From Chitinophagales bacterium (GTDB lineage Bacteria > Bacteroidota > Bacteroidia > Chitinophagales > UBA2359), in contig JAHDIA010000303.1 of assembly GCA_020631035.1 (NCBI GenBank), positions 1-7,322 of the forward strand: a stretch of 7,322 nucleotides of DNA, read 5' to 3'. Each line of letters begins with the position of its first letter. Positions within the stretch are counted from its first letter, which is position 1. Position numbers and translations under genes: made by a program. Positions 1 through 5,458 of the stretch are shown piece after piece. A model generated the notes under the pieces. That model was given only the letters and a program-made list of their open reading frames with translations, searched no databases and was not told the origin of the DNA.

Positions 1-22
1 CCCAAAGTGGCGAAACGACGCC

Positions 23-138
23 GTAGCGGTTACCCCGTGTAGTCCCGATTGTCCTGTCGGTTGCATCAGGTTTGAAATAGATACTAATGGACCATCGGGA
101 CTGCGGTTGCCCTGGAAAGGAGTAAAAGCGGATAGCAG
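23..138 (+). repeat. Dispersed intergenic element, copy 1
   Basis: Both ends of this stretch recur in the opposite orientation at 5142-5263. The left end, GTAGCGGTTACCCCG at 23-37, matches the complement of 5249-5263 with one mismatch. The right end, around GTAAAAGCGGATAGCAG, matches the complement of 5142-5162 over 21 bases without mismatch. The middles differ in sequence, but both contain inverted repeats; here AGTCCCGAT (41-49) pairs with ATCGGGACT (94-102). Conserved ends, a variable palindromic middle and intergenic placement fit the abundant non-coding repeats I know from Bacteroidota genomes; that family assignment is from memory. Whether it is mobile or transcribed cannot be told here. 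Confidence 0.7.
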
Positions 139-213
139 TGGTCCGACATTTCGGAACACACTTTCATTTTTTGACTTCCCGTTCCGTCCTATATAAAAAA
201 CAATATCTCATTG

Positions 214-344
214 CCTAGCAAAGGAACTGATTGTATAGTGATTTTTAATGTTGAAAAAATAAAATTGTATTTTACTTGACACATATAGTGATTATGGTTT
301 ATATTGTTTGAAGAATGCTCTGAGTTCCTAGCGTACAGGCTAGG
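214..344. repeat. Composite long-range inverted repeat
   Basis: CCTAGC (214-219) is complementary to GCTAGG (339-344), and just inside it AGGAACT (222-228) is complementary to AGTTCCT (323-329). Together they give 13 base pairs in two blocks around a 94-nt AT-rich interior. The right half also contains a local competing hairpin, CCTAGC (327-332) with GCTAGG (339-344) and a 6-nt loop, so two folds are mutually exclusive. No protein is encoded inside. It could be the remnant of a small palindromic element or a folded transcript region; the sequence does not decide. Confidence 0.45.
276..304 (+). promoter_or_regulatory. Possible promoter of the secreted protein gene
   Basis: TTGACA at 276-281 is followed after 17 bases by TTATAT at 299-304, which resembles a general bacterial -35/-10 pair. 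The usual Bacteroidota promoter is TTTG with TAnnTTTG; TATTGTTTG at 302-310 comes near it but has one extra base in the spacer. The gene start is about 170 bases downstream, so this would imply a long leader containing the nested inverted repeats. This is pattern matching only, in an AT-rich stretch. Confidence 0.2.
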
Positions 345-361
345 TAGTGTGGATGTGATAC

Positions 362-472
362 CAGTTTTGATCATTTATTTTTAACACGCAAGTACATATA
401 CGGACAAGATATTTAGCTCTAAAAAGTGTTATGCTTATTAGAGCTAAGAAATCTATTTTTTAATCAAAACTG
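362..472 (+). promoter_or_regulatory. Nested inverted repeats in leader of the secreted protein gene
   Basis: The outer arms CAGTTTTGAT (362-371) and ATCAAAACTG (463-472) are perfect 10-bp complements. Inside them TTAGCTCTAA (413-422) and TTAGAGCTAA (438-447) form a second perfect 10-bp pair with a 15-nt loop, followed after a few bases by a run of T (456-461). The outer right arm ends two bases before the ATG at 475, so a folded RNA would place the translation start beside a stem, and the inner hairpin plus T-run resembles a weak terminator. Alternatives are a 111-bp miniature element with 10-bp terminal inverted repeats, or an operator. The pairing is seen directly; the function is inference. 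Confidence 0.5.
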
Positions 473-474
473 AA

Positions 475-1848
475 ATGATAATGGAAACAACATTTTTTAC
501 CCATCAATTGTGGAAGGGATTGTTCTGTGTACTGTTCTTCTGTGTGGCTTCTATTGGTGTACAGGCACAAGTGATTTGTGAGGGCGAAAGCATATTCCTC
601 GCAGAACCACCCCAAGGTCCTCAAGGGCCTGCTGGTAGCAATTGTCCGCCAATGTGCGTCAATTGTGGAACCCTATCCATTAGCCCTAGCGAAAACACTG
701 TACCGCTGTCCAATGGTTTTGAGGTTTCGCCTACCGAGACGACAACCTATACCATTACCCGTACTTATCCTGGCGGACCTGGTTCCCCACCTTGTCCTTC
801 TGAATCGATAACTTATACAGTCGAAGTAGTGGATTGTATGCCACCACCCGAATCAGGACTAGATGCAGGGCTGAGTGTGTTTGTTAGTCCTATTGTTCAT
901 ACGGGAGATTTTGCACAGGTAATCGTACGACTTCACAATTATGGAACCGAAACTTGGGAGAGTGTCACCATCAATTGGTCAGTCAATGGAGTGTCACAAA
1001 TACCCTATGTTTTACAAGGATTTCCAATGGCACCAGGAAGTTCTTATGACCTGACCATTGGTAGCATTTATTTGGATGGCAAAGAAGGCTTTACCATTGA
1101 AGCATATACCAGCAATCCCAACGGAATGGCCGACGCCAATCCAAGCAATGATGCCATTACGATGGTACTTGAACCAACAGATCCACCCGAAGAAGGAACT
1201 GCTGATGCTGGAATCATTGACTTTTTGTCTCCTTTGTCTAGTGCAAGTGGGTACTCGCTGGTGCAGGTTACTTTGAGCAATTTGGGTAGTTCTTCTTTGA
1301 GTAGTACCACCATCAACTGGTCGGTCAATGGAGAAATGCAGACACCCTATTACTATACAGGACCAACTTTGGCACCAGGGCAATCCATTAATTTATACAT
1401 TGGAAGCTACTTCTTTGCAGATATGACTTATACCATAGAAGTATGGACAAGCCAACCAAATGACAAAGCAGATGCCAATCCCGACAATGACAGCATTACT
1501 TATATTTTAAATGCTTCGGGCAACTTGTACAATTTAGATGCGGGCATCGAAGAAATTTTAGAACCAACTACATTATTGTTAGGCTATCACTTGGTTCGGG
1601 TACGATTGACCAATTATGGAATGGAAACGCTCAATTCGGTAGACATTCTTTGGTCAGTCAATGGAGAAGCGCAAACACCTTATTACTACAACGGTCCACC
1701 ATTGAGTTGTGGACAAAGCATAGAGCTATACATTGGTAGCTATTTCTTTGAAGGCAATCAATCTTATACCATAGAAGTCACAACAGACAATCCAAATGGC
1801 GGCCTGGATGACAATCCAGGAAACGATGGGGAGGATGTGTCATTTTGA
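475..1848 (+). CDS. Secreted protein with three CARDB-like repeats
   Basis: This 457-residue protein is predicted to be exported. Residues 16-28 are hydrophobic and end in VQA-Q, so signal peptidase I cleavage after Ala31 is likely. Residues 33-120 look like the cysteine-containing Ig/PKD-like segment common in Bacteroidota surface proteins (ICEGES at the front, SPTETTTYTITRTYPGG later), with a short Gly-Pro-rich stretch at 45-55 and a CVNC pair at 61-64. Residues 128-232, 242-345 and 353-457 are three tandem copies of a beta-rich CARDB-like domain, each with WSVNG, an IGS turn, YTIE or FTIE, and an acidic D-NP-ND ending. The last copy runs to the stop codon, with no recognisable type IX sorting domain. 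A binding or structural role outside the cell is plausible; no catalytic motif is visible. The start could instead be the ATG at 481. A terminator follows closely, suggesting a single-gene transcript. Confidence 0.85.
   Translation: MIMETTFFTHQLWKGLFCVLFFCVASIGVQAQVICEGESIFLAEPPQGPQGPAGSNCPPMCVNCGTLSISPSENTVPLSNGFEVSPTETTTYTITRTYPGGPGSPPCPSESITYTVEVVDCMPPPESGLDAGLSVFVSPIVHTGDFAQVIVRLHNYGTETWESVTINWSVNGVSQIPYVLQGFPMAPGSSYDLTIGSIYLDGKEGFTIEAYTSNPNGMADANPSNDAITMVLEPTDPPEEGTADAGIIDFLSPLSSASGYSLVQVTLSNLGSSSLSSTTINWSVNGEMQTPYYYTGPTLAPGQSINLYIGSYFFADMTYTIEVWTSQPNDKADANPDNDSITYILNASGNLYNLDAGIEEILEPTTLLLGYHLVRVRLTNYGMETLNSVDILWSVNGEAQTPYYYNGPPLSCGQSIELYIGSYFFEGNQSYTIEVTTDNPNGGLDDNPGNDGEDVSF
856..1845 (+). 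repeat. Three in-frame tandem domain repeats
   Basis: The three units occupy about 856-1170, 1198-1509 and 1531-1845, each near 104 codons, with linkers of 9 and 7 residues. Units 2 and 3 are the closest pair, sharing TPYYY, GP, GQSI and LYIGSYFF; unit 1 has YVL and LTIGSIYL at the same places. Even the bases are similar around WSVNG (976-990, 1318-1332, 1651-1665), which points to internal duplication, with units 2 and 3 probably the most recent product. Confidence 0.8.
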
Positions 1849-1864
1849 TTAATGTTAATGTGAC

Positions 1865-1899
1865 AAAGCCAGCGCACAATTGCGCTGGCTTTCCTTTTT
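1865..1899 (+). terminator. Intrinsic terminator after the secreted protein gene
   Basis: AAAGCCAGCGCA (1865-1876) and TGCGCTGGCTTT (1881-1892) form a perfect 12-bp stem with a CAAT loop, followed by CCTTTTT. It begins 17 bases after the stop codon. Because the stem starts with AAA and ends with TTT it might also slow transcription from the other side, but no gene enters from that side here. Confidence 0.92.
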
Positions 1900-1938
1900 G
1901 TATATTTCGTTGCGTCTAATGGAGTAAAACGCAAGGCA

Positions 1939-2640
1939 ATGGATGTATATGCAACATTAGGACAAAAAGGACACAATGTCATAAAAGTACAAAGGGCTTT
2001 AAACAAAAATGCAGGCAAAAAAATAGTCAAGGTAAGTGGCGTATTTGACCAAGCAACCAAGGAGGCGGTCATTGACTTTCAAAAAAGTCGAGGCTTGCGC
2101 CCAGATGGAGTAGTAGAGACCATTTGTATTTTGATGCTGCTAAAATCAGAGCGAGAACTATCTGTGGATTACCCACCCAAAGTCAAGCAAAAAAACGACA
2201 AATATTGTTGGGCAGCAGCAACAGAGTCTTATCGAAAGAGCCGCCCAATACTCCGAAATTATACCCAAGATGAAATTGTTGGAGGTGCCCAAGAAGATGG
2301 GTATGCTCGTTCTGATGGGGCATTGATTGCTTCAAAGCAAGCTTGGTGGGAAGAGATACATGGGCTAAATCCTATAAAAGTGAAGAGCTCAAAATTTTAT
2401 GTAGAGTCAGCTTATGCTCGATTAAAAAGTTCGGGCTATCCCTTGCTAATTGGGATAAAAAGCAAAGGGGAGATTGGTCACGTAATGGTGATGTTTGCCA
2501 TCAAATTAAAAGATGACATTGCAGCGGTCTATTATATGGACCCTTGGGTGGGTGATTATAAATTTATGCGCATCAAAAACATACACAAAGAAAAAAAAGA
2601 TATGACCACTTGGTTGTACAAATATCCTTTATTGGGATGA
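1939..2640 (+). CDS. Peptidoglycan-binding domain plus papain-like cysteine peptidase
   Basis: The 233-residue product has two parts. Residues about 6-66 match the peptidoglycan-binding PG_binding_1 fold (LGQKGHNVIKVQRAL, then GVFDQATKEAVIDFQ and GLRPDG). Residues about 78-233 look like a papain-fold peptidase of the C39/C70 (AvrRpt2-like) type: Cys90 in CWAAATESY, His181 in GHVMVM, Asp201 in MDPWVG. Gln84 lies six residues before the cysteine, the spacing of the oxyanion-hole glutamine in papain (Gln19/Cys25). As I recall the AvrRpt2 triad spacing, it is similar. The likely role is cleaving a peptide or peptidoglycan cross-link; the substrate is unknown. There is no signal peptide or membrane segment: the binding domain starts almost at the initiator Met, and no in-frame upstream ATG is seen. 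It stands alone between a terminator and a convergent gene. An effector delivered by a contractile system, a lytic enzyme, or a domain used inside the cell are all possible. Confidence 0.8.
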   Translation: MDVYATLGQKGHNVIKVQRALNKNAGKKIVKVSGVFDQATKEAVIDFQKSRGLRPDGVVETICILMLLKSERELSVDYPPKVKQKNDKYCWAAATESYRKSRPILRNYTQDEIVGGAQEDGYARSDGALIASKQAWWEEIHGLNPIKVKSSKFYVESAYARLKSSGYPLLIGIKSKGEIGHVMVMFAIKLKDDIAAVYYMDPWVGDYKFMRIKNIHKEKKDMTTWLYKYPLLG

Positions 2641-2666
2641 ATTATTCTCATTATTCAATCTAAAGT

Positions 2667-2733
2667 AGCCTAAGCTTGTCAAGATTGCATTTTCAAAATT
2701 AAAAACAAAAGCAGCCTGAGCTTGTCGAAGGCT
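2667..2733 (+). repeat. Two TGAGCTTGTCGAAG-type words between convergent genes
   Basis: A degenerate copy (TAAGCTTGTCAAG, 2671-2683) and an exact copy (2717-2730) lie in the same orientation in the gap between two convergent genes. The exact copy sits inside AGCCT (2713-2717) and AGGCT (2729-2733), a 5-bp stem, and ends four bases beyond the transporter stop codon. Position suggests a possible role in separating or ending converging transcripts; the stem is short, so this is uncertain. Confidence 0.6.
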
Positions 2734-2737
2734 AAAT

Positions 2738-4075
2738 TTAAAATATCGCCAAAGTCAAACCAAAAATCAACAAGCCTGCCAAAAACAAGACAAAAGTATA
2801 GGGGAGTATTTCTTTCGCCTTTAGACCAGTAATGCCCAAGAGTGGCAAAGCCCAAAAAGGCTGCAACATATTGGTCAATTGGTCACCATATGCCAATGCC
2901 ATCACACATTTATCAAAAGGAATATTTAAGCGAGTGGCTGCCTCAACAATGATGGGGCCTTGTACTGCCCATTGTCCACCACCACTAGGCACAAATACAT
3001 TGACCAGCCCCGCACTGATAAACGTAAAAAATGGAAAAGTAAATCCATTGGAGATTTGCACAAAAAAGTCAGAAAAGACATTGATTAATCCACTGTATTT
3101 CATAATGCCCATAATGCCTGCATACAAAGGAAACTGCAACATAATTCCCGTCGAACCTGAAATGGCTTTCTTCGCTGCTGCCGAGAATTTGGCAATATTG
3201 CTGTGCAACAACAAGCCCAAAGTAAACAACAATAAATTGATAAAATCTAAGGAAATAACCTTGATCCCCAAATCAAATACCTTCATCAAAACCACTCCCA
3301 AAAATACCAAGCCAATCACCAAACTAAAGATACGAGAGTGGTCAAGTTTTTCGGCACCTTCTATACGTTCCATTCCTTCGTCTTCCCACTCTACCGCAGG
3401 AAGTTGGTAAGCAGCAGTATCGCTTCTTTTACCGAGCCAATACATCAACAATGGCAAGCCAATGACGAGTAGGCTAGTGGCAAACAAATTCATACCCGAA
3501 AAGACCGTTTGCCCTATCGGAATCACCCCAAGCGAAGCCTCCAAAAAATGCCCCTCATTGGAAACAATCAAAGGAGCCGAACCTGAGAAACCACCATGCC
3601 ACACCATCAAACCCGAATAAGCTGCTGCCCCAATAAGCGGGTAGTTCAAAGGAATGTTTTTCTGTTTTGCGTACTCTCCCAACTTACGAGCAAAGATTGC
3701 CCCAAACACCAAACCCAATCCCCAATTAAACAAAGCAAGCAAAACCGTAAAAAGCGTCACCACCATTGCCGAAGTAGCATTGTTTGTACACAAACGCAAA
3801 ATAGATTGAATAAATGCATTGATGGGTTTTGACAAGGCCAACACATGCCCCAAAACCAAAATGAGCATCATCTGCATTGTAAATTTTAATAATTCCCAAA
3901 AACCCTTTTCCCAATGCCCCGCAATTTGCAAAAAATGTCGCTTCTCACTATCTACCGAAGGTTCTGTAAACAACAAAGCAAGCACAGCCGTCACCAGCGT
4001 CAACAAAATGGCAATGCTAAAAGGCGAAGGCAAAACCTTCTTGGCAAGCCTCACAAACTGAGCCGAAAAAGACAT
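2738..4075 (-). CDS. atoE: AtoE-type short-chain fatty acid transporter
   Basis: This 445-residue integral membrane protein belongs to the AtoE/TIGR00366 family (SCFA_trans), whose E. coli member is of about the same length and is associated with uptake of short-chain fatty acids for the acetoacetate degradation pathway. Family blocks visible here are FNWGLGLVFGA (116-126), WHGGFSGSAP (159-168), FVPSGGGQWAVQGPI (361-375) and GDQLTNMLQPFWALPLLGI (397-415). About ten hydrophobic segments are spread along the chain, including 18-36, 65-80, 101-128, 190-213, 249-268, 277-291, 345-363 and 424-444, with a charged loop at 214-247. The gene appears intact. No atoD, atoA or atoB gene is in the window, so substrate and pathway come from family knowledge only. 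It lies 160 bases downstream of the BtuF-like gene on the same strand, across tandem repeats, so a shared transcript is possible but not tight. Confidence 0.9.
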   Translation of the reverse strand: MSFSAQFVRLAKKVLPSPFSIAILLTLVTAVLALLFTEPSVDSEKRHFLQIAGHWEKGFWELLKFTMQMMLILVLGHVLALSKPINAFIQSILRLCTNNATSAMVVTLFTVLLALFNWGLGLVFGAIFARKLGEYAKQKNIPLNYPLIGAAAYSGLMVWHGGFSGSAPLIVSNEGHFLEASLGVIPIGQTVFSGMNLFATSLLVIGLPLLMYWLGKRSDTAAYQLPAVEWEDEGMERIEGAEKLDHSRIFSLVIGLVFLGVVLMKVFDLGIKVISLDFINLLLFTLGLLLHSNIAKFSAAAKKAISGSTGIMLQFPLYAGIMGIMKYSGLINVFSDFFVQISNGFTFPFFTFISAGLVNVFVPSGGGQWAVQGPIIVEAATRLNIPFDKCVMALAYGDQLTNMLQPFWALPLLGITGLKAKEILPYTFVLFLAGLLIFGLTLAIF

Positions 4076-4094
4076 AGGTTTGGTTTCTATTTAG

Positions 4095-4144
4095 GTAATT
4101 AAGTTGATTGGGTAATTGAGTAATTAAGTTGATTGAGTAATTGG
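4095..4144. repeat. 25-nt tandem duplication upstream of the transporter gene
   Basis: Two adjacent 25-base units, 4095-4119 and 4120-4144, share GTAATTAAGTTGATTG and differ at two positions only (17 and 25). Within each unit the word GTAATT appears twice, so the array may itself come from a shorter word. It lies 20 bases upstream of the transporter start codon, where leader or promoter elements would be expected. Confidence 0.85.
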
Positions 4145-4155
4145 GCATCCTGTTT

Positions 4156-4236
4156 CGCCTCGCCCCTCGCCCCTCGCCCCTCGCTCCTCGCCCCTCGCTC
4201 CTCGCTCCTCGCTCCTCGCCCTCGCTCCTCGCCCCT
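4156..4236. repeat. Heptanucleotide minisatellite, CGCYCCT units
   Basis: From 4161 to 4236 the sequence is built of 7-base units CGCCCCT or CGCTCCT: ten full units and one 6-base unit (4217-4222), with a 5-base partial unit (4156-4160) in front. The last unit overlaps the first base of the reverse-complemented stop codon of the BtuF-like gene. The minus strand, which is the mRNA-like strand here, is a run of AGGGGCG/AGGAGCG with many close G-runs and could fold into a two-layer G-quadruplex. Seven is not a multiple of three, and the array lies outside coding sequence, so copy-number change would alter spacing rather than a protein. Confidence 0.92.
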
Positions 4237-5015
4237 CAAAGAAGAGTCAACTCATTACAATAATTAGGCATTTTCAACAAATGACTACCATACCAAGAAA
4301 ACATTTCTCCATCTACCAATTGAATTTTAATATCGGGCAAAAATGCTTGAATTTCATTGATGTGTTTTTGTGTAAATGGATACGGTTCCGATGCCAACAA
4401 AATGATGTCCGTTTTCTTACTATAGATTTCCTCCATCAAAGTTTGCGGATAGCGTTTTTGATTTTCAAATACATTGACCAAGCCACAACGTCTCAACATA
4501 TCTCCAATAAAAGTATCGCCTCCAACTGTCATATAAGGATTGCGCCAAATAAGGTAAGCCACCCTCAAAGGTGTTTTGGGTTGGATATTCTTAAAACCAT
4601 TCTGAATACCCGTTGACAACTGACCAGCTTCATGTTCTTTCCCAACCAAATCGCCCACTTGCTTTATCATATCCACAGCCGAATCCAAATTGGTGACATC
4701 GCTTACCCACACAGGCACTTTTGCAGCCAACTTCTCAATATGCTCTTCTAAATTTTCCTCCTTATTGGCAATAATCAAATCGGGCTCCAATGCGAGTATG
4801 CTTTCAATATTGGGATTCTTAGTACCGCCAATACGTCTTTTATTATCGAACCATTCTTTTGGGTGAACACAAAACTTGGTAATGCCCACTACCTCATCTT
4901 CCAAACCCAAGTCATACAACAACTCGGTCTGTGAAGGAACCAAAGACACAATTCTTTTGGGAGTTTGCGCTAACTCAACACTTCTCCCCAACTGATCTGT
5001 AAATGATTTTGACAT
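4236..5015 (-). CDS. BtuF-like helical-backbone receptor protein
   Basis: The 259-residue product is a member of the Peripla_BP_2 / helical-backbone metal receptor family, whose known members (BtuF, FhuD and relatives) bind cobalamin or iron chelates for ABC importers. Visible blocks are RIVSLVPSQTELLYDLGL (21-38), GGTKNPNIESILALEPDLI (63-81), then WRNPYMTVGGDTFIGDMLRRCG (157-178) and LVDGEMFSWYGSHLLKM (233-249). The length is that of the mature domain only. The N-terminus (MSKSFTDQLGRSVEL) is polar with no signal peptide or lipobox, and the upstream frame reaches a stop without another ATG, so export by the Sec route is not supported. I recall Bacteroidota homologues that are likewise leaderless, so this may be normal for the group and imply a cytoplasmic role. 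No permease or ATPase gene is adjacent. The ligand is unknown; cobalamin is a guess from family resemblance. Confidence 0.85.
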   Translation of the reverse strand: MSKSFTDQLGRSVELAQTPKRIVSLVPSQTELLYDLGLEDEVVGITKFCVHPKEWFDNKRRIGGTKNPNIESILALEPDLIIANKEENLEEHIEKLAAKVPVWVSDVTNLDSAVDMIKQVGDLVGKEHEAGQLSTGIQNGFKNIQPKTPLRVAYLIWRNPYMTVGGDTFIGDMLRRCGLVNVFENQKRYPQTLMEEIYSKKTDIILLASEPYPFTQKHINEIQAFLPDIKIQLVDGEMFSWYGSHLLKMPNYCNELTLL

Positions 5016-5141
5016 ATATTTATTAAATTTAAATTTTACAATTGAAATTTTTTAAATTTAGACTTTCGAATTTTAAATCTTGAATATTCAGTGAAAATAT
5101 TTAGAAGCAAATGTTTGTGTGCTTCGTCGCCACTGATTTGC

Positions 5142-5263
5142 CTGCTATCCGCTTTTACTCCTCGCTTGAGTTCGATAGGACTAACTGAGCGAAACCCCAA
5201 AACGAAAATATACCTCACAAGGTGGCTGAGCTTGTCGAAGCCCCGCTGCGGGCTAACCGCTAC
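5142..5263 (-). repeat. Dispersed intergenic element, copy 2
   Basis: Read on the minus strand this begins GTAGCGGTTAGCCCG and ends GTAAAAGCGGATAGCAG, the same ends in the same order as the plus-strand copy at 23-138, at nearly the same length (122 versus 116). The interior differs: it carries a short hairpin, AGCCC (5239-5243) with GGGCT (5250-5254), and an exact TGAGCTTGTCGAAG word (5227-5240), so a second repeat family sits within it. Conserved ends with an exchanged middle suggest that the ends define the element. Confidence 0.72.
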
Positions 5264-5325
5264 TATCAGGGCTATTTTAGAATATTCATTCCTTCGTCGC
5301 CTTAAAATCCTCCATCCTCCGCCCA

Positions 5326-5397
5326 GTACAGACAATCCCGATTTTCGGGATGTCTCTACACCCCACTCGGTACAGACGTTGCACGCAACATCTCTAC
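5326..5397. repeat. Pair of GTACAGAC/TCTCTAC palindromes
   Basis: Two imperfect palindromes of the same design lie 10 bases apart. The first (5326-5359) has arms GTACAGAC and GTCTCTAC around ATCCCGA (5335-5341), TTT and TCGGGAT (5345-5351), with one bulged A. The second (5370-5397) has GTACAGAC and ATCTCTAC around GTTGC (5378-5382) and GCAAC (5385-5389). The outer arms are shared while the inner stems differ in sequence yet stay self-complementary. I recall similar GTAGAGAC...GTCTCTAC palindromes as dispersed repeats in cyanobacteria and other genomes. They lie downstream of the 469-aa membrane protein gene and could also act as its transcription end. Confidence 0.75.
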
Positions 5398-5458
5398 AAT
5401 ATATTTTAATCTGGCATTCCCCAATTCACAATTCATAACTTACAATTCACAATTAATT

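Larger units (their letters stand above)
1..474. other. Gene-free left spacer
   Basis: No reading frame here looks like a real protein. The longest candidate, 61 codons on the minus strand at 189-374, is AT-rich, low in complexity and lies across inverted repeats. A short frame at 1-42 ends at a stop inside the repeat and cannot be told from chance. The spacer holds a dispersed intergenic element (23-138), a small hairpin (TCCGA at 142-146 with TCGGA at 151-155), a direct repeat of TATAGTGATT (234-243 and 284-293), a composite inverted repeat (214-344) and nested inverted repeats leading into the next gene (362-472). Confidence 0.7.
5016..5458. other. Repeat-filled spacer between two minus-strand genes
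   Basis: No real gene is supported. Two overlapping frames (99 codons minus, 115 codons plus) run through the repeats and are their by-products. From right to left, the direction of transcription, the spacer contains CAATTCACAATT twice with a 21-base period (5422-5433, 5443-5454), two GTACAGAC/TCTCTAC palindromes (5326-5397), a dispersed element (5142-5263) and an AT-rich leader (about 5016-5095) rich in AAATTT words. The words GAATATTCA (5082-5090, 5280-5288) and CTTCGTCGCC (5122-5131, 5292-5301) occur on both sides of the element in the same order but with different spacing. Confidence 0.75.

Noticed and set aside
1..42. C-terminal end of a gene entering from the left edge
   Set aside because: A 13-codon frame ends at 40-42, but most of it overlaps the repeat element and it has no distinguishing features.
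189..374. 61-codon minus-strand open frame
   Set aside because: AT-rich low-complexity sequence covering both halves of an inverted repeat, with no family resemblance.
2832..3410. 192-codon plus-strand open frame
   Set aside because: Antisense to the transporter gene, which carries clear family motifs on the other strand.
4156..4236. CRISPR array
   Set aside because: The units are 7 bases and directly adjacent, with no spacers; it is a minisatellite.
5082..5301. Direct repeats GAATATTCA and CTTCGTCGCC as target duplications around the dispersed element
   Set aside because: They do not touch the element ends and their spacing differs on the two sides, so they are not simple insertion duplications.
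5036..5335. 99-codon minus-strand open frame in the spacer
   Set aside because: It runs through the dispersed element and its hairpin. The translation is the repeat read in one frame, with no fold-like pattern.
5091..5438. 115-codon plus-strand open frame in the spacer
   Set aside because: It crosses the same element and both palindromes on the opposite strand, with biased composition; a by-product of repeats.
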